Positions 24,172-31,156 of a stretch of DNA of 35,293 nt are shown piece after piece. The position numbers and the translations under genes are program-made. Source of the stretch: Sphingobacteriales bacterium (GTDB taxonomy: Bacteria > Bacteroidota > Bacteroidia > Chitinophagales > Chitinophagaceae); assembly GCA_016185185.1 (NCBI GenBank), contig JACPOD010000084.1:1-35293 (forward strand). The letters run 5' to 3'. Each line of letters opens with the position of its first letter. Within the stretch, counting starts at the first letter, position 1. Under the pieces are notes generated by a model. That model was not told the origin of the DNA, ran no database searches, and saw nothing but the letters and a program-made list of their open reading frames with translations.

Positions 24172-24549
24172 TTAAGCTTTATTTAGTTTAGTCCAAAAAT
24201 AATAAGACAATATGCCGGTTGCAAACCATGCAATCATTCCCAACATGGCAGGGTCAAATGATGGAGATACTTTTATGATAGAGTAGGTAGCCCCAAGCAA
24301 ATCAAAAAACAAACCTGCATAAGCCCATTCTTTTATTGTTTTTAATCCCGGAAGTAAAATGGCTATTGAACCCACAATTTTGGCGATGCTGATAAATTGA
24401 ATGAAATAATTGGGATATCCCATTCCATCGTGTATCATTTTAACAGCATCTTCAGAGGGGCCGATACCGCCGGCAGCAGAAAAAATCATTAATGCAGCAA
24501 ACAAAATAGTGAATGCCCAGTAAAGTGTCTTCGTTGTTTTAATTGTCAT
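24172..24549 (-). CDS. DoxX-like membrane protein
   Basis: 125 residues with four hydrophobic helices (about 8-26, 46-64, 72-88 and 98-117). MTIKTTKTLYWAFTILFAAL, then the KMIHDGMGYPNYFIQFISIA segment and KIVGSIAILLPG match the DoxX-like group often found with SRPBCC and VOC genes. It differs from the DoxX-like protein at 13524 and is not its recent duplicate. It starts 25 nt after the double VOC gene. Confidence 0.83.
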   Translation of the reverse strand: MTIKTTKTLYWAFTILFAALMIFSAAGGIGPSEDAVKMIHDGMGYPNYFIQFISIAKIVGSIAILLPGLKTIKEWAYAGLFFDLLGATYSIIKVSPSFDPAMLGMIAWFATGILSYYFWTKLNKA

Positions 24550-24574
24550 TTTTAGTTGGTTTTGATTTTAGAAA

Positions 24575-25423
24575 TTATTGGGCGGATGCTTCCAGCGCTG
24601 CAATATTAAATTTTTTCATTTTCATAAATGCCTGTATTACTTTGGGGGCTTTAGCGGGATCACTCATTAATTTTCCTAATACGGCCGGAGTAATTTGCCA
24701 GCTTACACCAAATTTGTCTTTCAGCCATCCGCACATACTTTCTTTACCACCATCTGCCGTAAAGGTATCCCAATAGTAATCTATTTCATCCTGGGTATCG
24801 CAGGCTACTACCATAGAGAATGCTTCATTAAATGCAAATTTGTGTGGCCCTGAACTTTCCATAGCCATCATTACATAATTATTGATAGCAAATTGACCAT
24901 GTTTAACCCGACCGGGCACATCACCTTCACCTTCTTCATAACGGGCAATACCTTTAATGGATGAATTTTTAAATACTGATGTATAAAAGTTCATCGCTTT
25001 TTCTGCATTACCATTTTGTTCACCAACAAACATAAGAAGAGGGCAGAACTTTTGTCCAACATCTTCTTTTTTGCCAACCATTAACTGCCAGCATAATCCA
25101 AATTTATCATTGAGCCAGCCAAAGCGTTCGCTCCATGGATATTTATTGAGTGGCATTAATGCTGTTCCGCCCTGTGATAATTTATTCCAGGCTGCATCAA
25201 TTTCGTCAATGCTTTCGCAAAGCATAAAGATAGAAGCGGAGGGATTAAATTCAAATCCAACACCACCATTCAATGCCATAAACTTTTCACCACTCAACTC
25301 AAACATCACCACTATCGGGTTTTCTGAAGTGATTTTTGACTGAGGAAAAACACTACAATAAAATTCCGAAGCTTCTTTAGCATTGCCATTGAACCATAAA
25401 CAGGGAAATAAAGAATGTGTCAT
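24575..25423 (-). CDS. Two-domain VOC protein, PhnB/3-dmu-9_3-mt type
   Basis: 282 residues from the ATG at 25423, which begins MTHSLFPCLWFNGNAKEASE; an upstream ATG at 25471 lies in the neighbouring gene and is not favoured. Two tandem domains share the pattern F..N..EA..FY.SVF and end with LNDKFGLCWQLMVG and LKDKFGVSWQITPAVL. The family name comes from 3-demethylubiquinone methyltransferase, but these proteins lack a methyltransferase fold; they are glyoxalase/bleomycin-resistance-like binding proteins. The ligand is unknown. Confidence 0.87.
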   Translation of the reverse strand: MTHSLFPCLWFNGNAKEASEFYCSVFPQSKITSENPIVVMFELSGEKFMALNGGVGFEFNPSASIFMLCESIDEIDAAWNKLSQGGTALMPLNKYPWSERFGWLNDKFGLCWQLMVGKKEDVGQKFCPLLMFVGEQNGNAEKAMNFYTSVFKNSSIKGIARYEEGEGDVPGRVKHGQFAINNYVMMAMESSGPHKFAFNEAFSMVVACDTQDEIDYYWDTFTADGGKESMCGWLKDKFGVSWQITPAVLGKLMSDPAKAPKVIQAFMKMKKFNIAALEASAQ

Positions 25424-25433
25424 AGCCGAAAGT

Positions 25434-25868
25434 TTATTTATTATAACAATTAAACATCCATTGCACACCAAATTTATCAGTGCAACTTCCGTAATAAGCT
25501 CCCCAGAACATATCAGCCAGCGGCATGGTTACTTTGCCGGCGGCAGATAATGCTTCAAATAATGCATTGGTTTCTTCACGGGTGTCCAGTTGCAGTGCGA
25601 TGTGAAAATTGTTTCCATACACTACATTAAATCCACAGGATTCCGGAGCATCTGTACCCATTAGCGTATGACCACCAACAATAGGAAGCTCTACATGCAT
25701 TACTAAATTTTTATCTGCTTCGGGTAATGGTGGCATACCTGGTTGCGGTGGTATATCACCAAAGCGGCTAAACGGTGCTTTGAATTCAGTTTTAAAAACT
25801 GATTTGTAAAAGTTAAATGCTTCCTCCGTGTTTCTTGGAAAATTTAAATACGTACTTACGCCTGACAT
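25434..25868 (-). CDS. VOC-family protein, PhnB-like
   Basis: 144 residues, one PhnB-like unit: STYLNFPRNTEEAFNFYKSV near the start, a PPQPGMPPLPEADKNLV loop, HVELPIVGGHTLMGTDAPES, and the end MFWGAYYGSCTDKFGVQWMF. The general family binds or inactivates small molecules; no ligand can be inferred. It lies 10 nt before the two-domain VOC gene and 27 nt after the SRPBCC gene. Confidence 0.88.
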   Translation of the reverse strand: MSGVSTYLNFPRNTEEAFNFYKSVFKTEFKAPFSRFGDIPPQPGMPPLPEADKNLVMHVELPIVGGHTLMGTDAPESCGFNVVYGNNFHIALQLDTREETNALFEALSAAGKVTMPLADMFWGAYYGSCTDKFGVQWMFNCYNK

Positions 25869-25895
25869 AATTGGTTGTTTTGATTTATTTAAAAT

Positions 25896-26762
25896 TTAAT
25901 TCTCGCAGATTGATTTAAGTTTATTCAGCGCTTTAGGCCAGGTTTCTTCAAAATAAGGTTTGAAGTCGGCATTAGAATCCATATCTACTTCCAGCAAAGT
26001 ACGGCCGTTGTTATTTTTAAATGTATAGTTTTCCAAAGACCCTGCCCATCCTTCTACTTCAGGACCTGTTACAATTTCTTCTTTGCCTTTCAGTATTCCA
26101 TTATGTTCAATACTGATAAATTTGTTGGTCACATTTTCCCTGATATGACTTACCATTCCACCATCCACACCCTTGTCATCTGTTCCCACAAATAAAATTT
26201 TTGAACCTTTATCCCATGAACCTCTGTAATGGGAGGTAGCATTAAATTCGGCTGTCCATGCTTTGTATGTTTCATCATTCAGCATAGTGCTGTACACTTT
26301 TTCAACGGGTGCATTAATATCGATGGCAAAATGAATTACTTCCAATTTATTTTCACCTTCCACATGTTTTTTAAAGCTATTCAGTATAGCCTGCCATCCG
26401 CCTTGCTGCATTTCGATGGAATGAGTGCTTTCTGCTTCAAAGCTTTCTGCTATAGTTGTTTCTTTGCCGTTGGCAGTAAAATGAACGGACACTTTTCTTC
26501 CATCACCCATTGTGTATTCAATCAACTTGTACTTTTTAACTGTGGTATAAACTCCACCAAAATCAAAACTAAAGCTGCCGTCCTTTGCAGACATAGTAGC
26601 ACTAAATTCTCCTCCTTCTCTTAAATCGTTTTCTGCTTTTAAGGTGCACCAATCGTCCGAGGCATTATTCCAGCGGATGATGTGACGTGGCTCCGTCCAG
26701 TATTGCCAAACTTTTTCAACCGGCGCATTTACGGTTGCTTCTACTGTAATTATTGTTGCCAT
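25896..26762 (-). CDS. SRPBCC (AHSA1-like) protein with two domains
   Basis: 288 residues, two START-like ligand-binding domains. Domain 1 (about 1-140) has VNAPVEKVWQYWTEPRHIIR and DFGGVYTTVKKYKLIEYTMG; domain 2 (about 143-288) has IDINAPVEKVYSTMLNDETY and ends with TWPKALNKLKSI. The SRPBCC fold holds hydrophobic ligands in a deep pocket; no catalytic residue can be claimed. It lies 11 nt after the DUF4287 gene. Confidence 0.88.
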   Translation of the reverse strand: MATIITVEATVNAPVEKVWQYWTEPRHIIRWNNASDDWCTLKAENDLREGGEFSATMSAKDGSFSFDFGGVYTTVKKYKLIEYTMGDGRKVSVHFTANGKETTIAESFEAESTHSIEMQQGGWQAILNSFKKHVEGENKLEVIHFAIDINAPVEKVYSTMLNDETYKAWTAEFNATSHYRGSWDKGSKILFVGTDDKGVDGGMVSHIRENVTNKFISIEHNGILKGKEEIVTGPEVEGWAGSLENYTFKNNNGRTLLEVDMDSNADFKPYFEETWPKALNKLKSICEN

Positions 26763-26773
26763 AAAATGTGTTT

Positions 26774-26995
26774 TTATAGTGATTTAATTCCTTTGAACAA
26801 TGCATAGATGGCCATTGAATGTCCATGACCCAATCCAAAATCTTTTTTTAAGCAGGTTACTATCTCACCTGCTTTTACTTCAGGTTTTAATTTACCTTTT
26901 ACCAAGAAACCTTTCTTCTCTGCTAATTTCTTAAAATCATCCGGTGATTTACCGGTCTTTTTTTGAATGTTATCAATATACGCCTGAAATGACAT
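26774..26995 (-). CDS. DUF4287 protein
   Basis: 73 residues: FQAYIDNIQKKTGKSPDDFK, LKPEVKAGEIVTCLKKDFGL and GHGHSMAIYALFKG. This small helical domain is widely found, alone or fused to DUF5655-type domains, in the same neighbourhoods as SRPBCC and VOC proteins. No activity is known. Spacing is 5 nt from the upstream VOC gene and 11 nt to the SRPBCC gene. Confidence 0.87.
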   Translation of the reverse strand: MSFQAYIDNIQKKTGKSPDDFKKLAEKKGFLVKGKLKPEVKAGEIVTCLKKDFGLGHGHSMAIYALFKGIKSL

Positions 26996-27000
26996 AGTAT

Positions 27001-27408
27001 TTATTTTTTTGAATAGTTAAACATCCAGTTAATCCCAAACTTATCAATTAATACGCCAAACGTTGCTCCCCAAAAAGATTGATGTAATGGTTCTATTATT
27101 TTTCCACCTTGAGCCAGTGCATTGAAATAAGTGTTTATTTCTTCGTTACTGCTGCAGTTGATAGATAACCAAACATTATTTCCGTTTATAATGTTATTAC
27201 CCAGGCAATCAGAGGCCATCAGTATAATTCTATCATTAGTTAAAGAACTGTGTAAAATTTTTGCTCCCATTTCACTCGGCACCTGTGCTGCCATTGGTGA
27301 CTCAGCAATTTTTTGCATTACCAGTTCGCCGCTCAGGCATTGCTGGTAGAAACTCATCGCTTCCCTCGTATTGCCATTAAAGTTTAAATATGGATTTATC
27401 TGTGTCAT
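27001..27408 (-). CDS. VOC-family protein, PhnB-like
   Basis: 135 residues from the ATG at 27408 (MTQINPYLNFNGNTREAMSF); the frame extends nine codons upstream, into the putative promoter. It has the single PhnB-type unit ending HQSFWGATFGVLIDKFGINW. It heads a run of close minus-strand genes reaching to 22519. A -7-like box lies 25 nt before this start. Confidence 0.88.
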   Translation of the reverse strand: MTQINPYLNFNGNTREAMSFYQQCLSGELVMQKIAESPMAAQVPSEMGAKILHSSLTNDRIILMASDCLGNNIINGNNVWLSINCSSNEEINTYFNALAQGGKIIEPLHQSFWGATFGVLIDKFGINWMFNYSKK

Positions 27409-27432
27409 CTTTATTTGTTTGAATGGATAACA

Positions 27433-27440
27433 CAAATCTA
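27433..27440 (-). promoter_or_regulatory. Putative -7 box for the VOC-DUF4287-SRPBCC run
   Basis: On the minus strand the sequence is TAGATTTG, an exact TAnnTTTG match. It predicts a leader of about 18 nt to the ATG at 27408. No matching -33 element is evident, and neither copy of the ArsR-type palindrome found at 31.0 kb occurs here. Confidence 0.4.
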
Positions 27441-27508
27441 TTTACTCAAACTTACCTTACTGCTGTGGTATTATGACAATGTAAGGGGGTGAATGCGACA
27501 AGGAACTG

Positions 27509-27820
27509 TTATTTATCAAAATCATTTTTATAAACCATTTTACCATTGCCATCCGAAAGCGCTGTATAATCAACCTGCACTAAACCATTGGAAATAATGC
27601 CCAGCCCGGTGATTAACCCGGATGATTTATGATAACTGCAGGAAAATACTTCTTTTCCATTGAACTTTATATGTGCTTTTTTATTTATAACGGCTACTTC
27701 TATATCATTCCATTCATTGGGATTAATGGCTATGGCAGAAAGATTACTGGTTCGACCATTCAGTTTTACTTCACCATACTGTCCATTAATCACATTAGCA
27801 CAGCCAGCACGGAAGGTTAT
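27509..27820 (-). pseudogene. 5'-truncated remnant of an uncharacterised beta-sandwich-like protein
   Basis: About 100 codons on the minus strand end in a stop at 27509. The frame stays open upstream to 27889 with no ATG; only a GTG at 27793 could start it. The peptide (FRAGCANVINGQYGEVKLNG, NEWNDIEVAVINKKAHIKFN, ending MVYKNDFDK) looks like the C-terminal part of a larger domain, possibly a concanavalin-like sandwich. From about 27832 upward the same DNA reads as a different gene on the plus strand, so the real homology must end near 27820-27830. The boundary given is approximate. Confidence 0.6.
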
Positions 27821-27831
27821 GAAATAATTAA

Positions 27832-28278
27832 AGTTTCGACCCTGTAAAATGGTCTGTTCACAAAGATGGAGTTTATACTTTTCTTTCCTTTATAAATGTT
27901 ACCAGGCAACCCCCATCACTAGAATTTTGTTTGTGCATACTCGGTATTTTAATGCTTATACTTTATTGGGTGGAAAGTATTTAAAATCGTTTTGCCGCCA
28001 TTACCACCGTTTATGGTAAGACAGCTTTGTTTTATTTTTTAGTTCACTGGTATATTATTCATCCGGTAATGTTTCTTGTAATTTTTATGCAGGGATATAA
28101 AAGCAGTGACCTGGTATTTGGTTTCAACTTTGGCAGACCAAAAGAGGGCAGTGGTATTGCATTATGGGCAGTTTATTTGGTATGGATTGGAGTGGTGCTG
28201 CTGATGTATCCATTATGTAAATGGTATGGGAATTATAAAACCGCCCATCCGGAAAAGAAGTGGTTACGTTATTTATAG
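27832..28278 (+). pseudogene. Remnant of a DUF1624/HGSNAT-like membrane acyltransferase (C-terminal part, with internal stop)
   Basis: Read in one frame from 27832 the DNA gives SFDPVKWSVHKDGVYTFLSF, INVTRQPPSLEF, a hydrophobic helix ending LYWVESI, a stop (TAA at 27982-27984), then NRFAAITTVYGKTALFYFLV and HWYIIHP onward to 28278. SFLN-TKYPPSL and VYGK.PFFYF..H are hallmarks of the C-terminal region of DUF1624 (heparan-alpha-glucosaminide N-acetyltransferase-like) proteins. The N-terminal roughly two thirds are absent. The stop can be explained by one base change of a lysine codon. The 83-codon frame starting with TTG at 28027 is therefore only its tail. Confidence 0.75.
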
Positions 28279-28293
28279 TTTAAATGATAAAAT

Positions 28294-28737
28294 ATGAAAT
28301 CTGTATTTGAACAAGCTGCCAGGGAAGAACTGGTTAACAGGATTAAGCAGCTGAATGAGAATAGTAAAGCTCAGTGGGGTTCAATGACTTTGTACCAGAT
28401 GCTGAAACATTGTGTACTGGCCGAAGAATCTTACCTGGGTAAGAAGTTATACAAAAGAAAATTTCTCGGGTACATTTTTGGTAAAATGGAATTGAAAGGT
28501 TTGCCCGATGAAAAGAAACCCTTTCCCCGTAACGCTAAAACAAGTGCTGATTTTATTGTAACCGGCAGCGGAGATTTTGAACCGCAACGGGAAAAATGGA
28601 TTGCTCTCATTAATGAATATGGAAGTCTTTCAAACCATTCCATAGTTCATTGGTTTTTTGGAAAGATGAACCATGATGAAGTTGGCAGGGTTGCTTATAA
28701 ACATGCCGACCATCACCTGCGGCAGTTTGGTGTGTAG
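28294..28737 (+). CDS. DUF1569 protein
   Basis: 147 residues: LVNRIKQLNENSKAQWGSMT followed by LYQMLKHCVLAEESYLG (histidine typical of DinB-like folds), LGYIFGKMELKGLPDEKKPF, and the closing HSIVHWFFGKMNHDE with YKHADHHLRQFGV. DUF1569 is a DinB-superfamily branch, probably metal-binding through these histidines, with no known reaction. It sits 15 nt after the acyltransferase remnant. Confidence 0.85.
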   Translation: MKSVFEQAAREELVNRIKQLNENSKAQWGSMTLYQMLKHCVLAEESYLGKKLYKRKFLGYIFGKMELKGLPDEKKPFPRNAKTSADFIVTGSGDFEPQREKWIALINEYGSLSNHSIVHWFFGKMNHDEVGRVAYKHADHHLRQFGV

Positions 28738-28780
28738 CATATAATAAATATAACTTTTACTTTTGGTGTAAAATAGAAAT

Positions 28781-29179
28781 ATGCCGCAAGAACCAACCAC
28801 CCCATATTTTGCCCCGCAATTATATATTCCCAATGGCACCACTGATATTAGTTTTTATATAAAAGGATTGGGTGCTATTGAACTCCGAAAATTTATGAAT
28901 GACGACGGTACTTACCATGTGGCCGAACTTTCTATTGAAGGAAGAGTGTTTCATTTACACGAAGCCAATGTAAAGAAGAACCAGCCAGACCCTGAAATGG
29001 TGAATGGTACTACAGTGATGATAGGATTATTTGTAGAGGATGTGGATGCAGTAATGGATAAAGCTGTTAGTGCAGGTGCAGAATTGATGATGAGAGCACA
29101 GGATTTTGATTACGGCTACCGCCAGGGAGAATTTAAAGACCCCTTTGGTCATTTATGGTTAATTGAAAAGAAAATATAA
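28781..29179 (+). CDS. VOC-family (glyoxalase/bleomycin resistance-like) protein
   Basis: 132 residues: the N-terminal YIPNGTTDISFYIKGLGAIE, central VNGTTVMIGLFVEDVDAVMD and C-terminal YRQGEFKDPFGHLWLIEKK, with the DPFGHLW signature that places it in the YcjC/PhnB-like branch distinct from the three minus-strand VOC proteins. It is co-directional with the DUF1569 gene (43 nt apart) and convergent with the DUF1801 gene at 29187, leaving only 7 nt between stops. Confidence 0.88.
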   Translation: MPQEPTTPYFAPQLYIPNGTTDISFYIKGLGAIELRKFMNDDGTYHVAELSIEGRVFHLHEANVKKNQPDPEMVNGTTVMIGLFVEDVDAVMDKAVSAGAELMMRAQDFDYGYRQGEFKDPFGHLWLIEKKI

Positions 29180-29186
29180 CCGGTAA

Positions 29187-29621
29187 TTACTTCATCAGTT
29201 TAATAATTTCCTTTACTGCCTTCTGTAAATCCTTGCTTCCTGCTTTAACTTCTTCAAGGTTATGGAACAAGGCCAATCGTCTTCCGTCTTTATAATCACC
29301 TTTCAGTAAACCACTTTTATCATTAGCGGCAGTGCCAAATAAAAATACCGGGCGGAGGCAATCATTCTTAAAGAAATTCATATTTACAATACACCGTTTG
29401 TATTCTTTCGGATTAAAGGGTTGGATTTTGCCGGTGTAATAAAACGATGGAGCGTTCCAGGCAATTTCTTCACCAACACTTTTATCAGCAGCTAAAATAG
29501 TTTCTCTTACTAATTGGGCTACTTCCTTCATGGGATGTTTCAGCGCTTTCATAAAAGCATCCACCACTGCTGTTTGTGATGGAATGCTTTCCGATGTTGC
29601 ACAAGCGGTAATTTTTGCCAT
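29187..29621 (-). CDS. DUF1801 protein
   Basis: 144 residues: VVDAFMKALKHPMKEVAQLV, the core GEEIAWNAPSFYYTG and GRRLALFHNLEEVKAGS. It differs clearly from the DUF1801 proteins at 22732 and 33152. It is the last gene of the ArsR-SRPBCC-SRPBCC operon, 2 nt after the upstream stop. Confidence 0.85.
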   Translation of the reverse strand: MAKITACATSESIPSQTAVVDAFMKALKHPMKEVAQLVRETILAADKSVGEEIAWNAPSFYYTGKIQPFNPKEYKRCIVNMNFFKNDCLRPVFLFGTAANDKSGLLKGDYKDGRRLALFHNLEEVKAGSKDLQKAVKEIIKLMK

Positions 29622-29623
29622 AA

Positions 29624-30121
29624 TTATTTCAATTTGCCTTGTGAAATTAATTCATCCAAATTGTTATGAGCCATTGCAAAGCCTTCTTTAAATCCAAAGC
29701 CTATGATTGTTTCCATTTGCTCTTTGCTGGTATAAGAAAGCGTAACATTCACTTTTGTTGTATTGCCGACCGGTGTAAATAAAATATTCCAGTGAGTGGA
29801 TGGCATTTGTTTATTCTCATTGCCTGCTTCATCACAAAAAAAATCCTGCCATTGAAGGCTCTTATGTGGCTCAATACTGAGATAGTTCGCCATACACCAA
29901 TGTACATCTCCTTCGGGCCCCTGCATATAATAATGCCAGCGGCTTCCACTTTTAAAATCCATTGATTTGGTATTTGTCTTGTAAGGTTTGGGTGCCCACC
30001 ACTGGTCTAATAAGGCTGGCTCTGTCCAGGCTTTCCAAACCAGTTCAAGCGGTGCATCAAATTCCCTTTCTACGTTAATTTGATTTTTATCATAATCAAC
30101 CTGGTAATTGGTTTCTTTCAT
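29624..30121 (-). CDS. SRPBCC (AHSA1-like) protein
   Basis: 165 residues. EREFDAPLELVWKAWTEPAL followed by LDQWWAPKPYKT is the classic AHSA1 opening; the C-terminus has TIIGFGFKEGFAMAHNNLDE. The domain forms a hydrophobic ligand pocket. It shares these blocks with the next upstream gene (30139), indicating an old tandem duplication. It lies 17 nt after that gene and is presumably controlled by the ArsR-type repressor. Confidence 0.9.
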   Translation of the reverse strand: MKETNYQVDYDKNQINVEREFDAPLELVWKAWTEPALLDQWWAPKPYKTNTKSMDFKSGSRWHYYMQGPEGDVHWCMANYLSIEPHKSLQWQDFFCDEAGNENKQMPSTHWNILFTPVGNTTKVNVTLSYTSKEQMETIIGFGFKEGFAMAHNNLDELISQGKLK

Positions 30122-30138
30122 ATTGATTGTTTTAATAA

Positions 30139-30666
30139 TTATCGTTGCGATAAAGTTGACAGTAAGTTTTCCAAATTGGTCATCGATGCCATATATCCCT
30201 GCTGGAATCCCATCTCAATCATCTTATCCATACGGGCAAGCGATTCATTGTAAATCGTAATCTTCACAATGGTCGTTCCCCGTCCTACCGGATCGTCCGG
30301 GCGGGCATTCTGTTCTTCGAAAGTTAAATCCCATTCTGAACCCGGCAGTTCAAGGTTCTCATCTTTGTCGGCAAAAGCATTGAAGTATTTGAAATTAGTT
30401 TTGGGATTAATGGAAGTATATTTTTGAATGGCCCAACGCTCAAGCCCTTCCGGACTAACCATGGCATAAAACCGTTGTCCCCCAACTTTAAAGTCCATAT
30501 ACTTTGTTCTGGACGACCAGGGTTTAGGGGCTACCCATTGGTCAAGCAATTCAGGTTTGGTGAAGGCATCCCATACCAGTGAAAGTTCCGCATCAAATTC
30601 ACGGGTAATAAATACTGTTTGTTTTGCTTTGTCAACGGTAAAATCAAATAGCAAGTTGTTATTCAT
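30139..30666 (-). CDS. SRPBCC (AHSA1-like) protein
   Basis: 175 residues. [20 protein letters not shown] followed by [14 protein letters not shown], a [11 protein letters not shown]-like loop ([17 protein letters not shown]) and the closing [20 protein letters not shown]. Its start overlaps the repressor stop in an ATGA arrangement (30663-30666), so the two are translationally coupled. ArsR-SRPBCC pairs are frequent in bacteria and are thought to sense and bind small organic compounds. Confidence 0.9.
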   Translation of the reverse strand: MNNNLLFDFTVDKAKQTVFITREFDAELSLVWDAFTKPELLDQWVAPKPWSSRTKYMDFKVGGQRFYAMVSPEGLERWAIQKYTSINPKTNFKYFNAFADKDENLELPGSEWDLTFEEQNARPDDPVGRGTTIVKITIYNESLARMDKMIEMGFQQGYMASMTNLENLLSTLSQR

Positions 30667-31004
30667 TTTTTTTGTTTTTTCCTTGCCTGCCTGTCGGCAG
30701 ACAGGTTAGATAATACTTTGTCCAGCTGATTAAACTTAGTTTCCCACATGGCCCTGAATTGCTGGAGCCAGTCATCTACTTCTTTCATTTTTTTAGGGTT
30801 TAAGTGATAATAAATTTCTCTGCCGGTTAGTTCCTGTTTTACTAATCCGCATTCCGTTAAAACTTTTATGTGTTTTGATACAGCCTGCCGGGTGCTATGA
30901 AAATTTTCTGCCAGCGCATTCGGTGTCATTGCCTGTGTGGCAATTAAAACCAATATGGCTCTTCGGGTTGGGTCGGCTATTGCCTGGAATACATCTCGTC
31001 TCAT
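30663..31004 (-). CDS. ArsR-family winged-helix repressor
   Basis: 113 residues. [20 protein letters not shown] is the usual opening of this group; the recognition region is [20 protein letters not shown] and the wing [13 protein letters not shown]. There is no ELCVCDL-type metal-binding motif, so it probably does not sense arsenic or other metals. The last dozen codons ([12 protein letters not shown]) come mostly from a short palindromic repeat. Two inverted repeats directly upstream should be its own operators. Confidence 0.92.
   Translation of the reverse strand: MRRDVFQAIADPTRRAILVLIATQAMTPNALAENFHSTRQAVSKHIKVLTECGLVKQELTGREIYYHLNPKKMKEVDDWLQQFRAMWETKFNQLDKVLSNLSADRQARKKQKK
30686..30705. 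repeat. Short palindromic repeat within the 3' end of the ArsR-type gene
   Basis: Bases CCTGCCTGTC and GGCAGACAGG form two alternative hairpins: CCTGTC (30690-30695) with GACAGG (30700-30705), or CTGCC (30687-30691) with GGCAG (30696-30700). The GC-rich element stands out from its AT-rich surroundings and resembles short palindromic repeats that I recall from other Bacteroidota genomes. It contributes the arginine/lysine tail of the repressor. Only one copy lies in this window. Confidence 0.5.
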
Positions 31005-31014
31005 AAATTAATTA

Positions 31015-31034
31015 TTGCAACTATTCGGTTGCAA
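31015..31034. promoter_or_regulatory. ArsR-type operator 1
   Basis: TTGCAAC (31015-31021) and GTTGCAA (31028-31034) form a perfect 7-bp inverted repeat with a 6-bp spacer, 11 nt upstream of the repressor start. It overlaps the -7 box of the operon promoter and the start of transcription. Confidence 0.75.
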
Positions 31035-31063
31035 ATTTATGTGCAACTTTTTGGTTGCGCAAA
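31032..31063 (-). promoter_or_regulatory. Promoter of the ArsR-SRPBCC-SRPBCC-DUF1801 operon
   Basis: On the minus strand TTTG (31060-31063) and TAAATTTG (31032-31039, exact TAnnTTTG) are 20 nt apart, a good match to the Bacteroidota promoter. Both operators overlap it, which fits autorepression by blocking RNA polymerase. Confidence 0.7.
31041..31060. promoter_or_regulatory. ArsR-type operator 2
   Basis: GTGCAAC (31041-31047) and GTTGCGC (31054-31060) repeat the same design with one mismatch and the same 6-bp spacer. Its centre is 26 bp from that of operator 1, and it lies between the -33 and -7 boxes of the minus-strand promoter. Confidence 0.75.
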
Positions 31064-31108
31064 ATTTTCTTTCGTAAATTAGAGGGGAGAAAACGACATA
31101 ATGAAGGG

Positions 31109-31139
31109 TTGTTTGCGACAGATAATGACTTTACCTTTG
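31109..31139 (+). promoter_or_regulatory. Putative promoter of the GlxA-type regulator
   Basis: TTG (31109-31111) and TACCTTTG (31132-31139, exact TAnnTTTG) are separated by 20 nt. The leader to the ATG at 31157 would be about 12 nt. Confidence 0.5.
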
Positions 31140-31156
31140 ATACTTAAGATTTGAAT

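Noticed and set aside
24575-25423. Ubiquinone methyltransferase function implied by the family name
   Set aside because: No SAM-binding methyltransferase motif is visible; the domains are VOC-type, and the name is a historical misassignment.
28027-28278. An 83-codon frame starting with TTG that could be called a small membrane protein
   Set aside because: Its sequence is the C-terminal end of a DUF1624-like protein, and the homologous reading continues upstream through a stop codon; it is better described as part of a pseudogene.
30663-31004. Arsenic or metal sensing by the ArsR-type repressor
   Set aside because: The cysteine motif needed for metal binding in classical ArsR proteins is missing, and the operon has no arsenic or metal transport genes.
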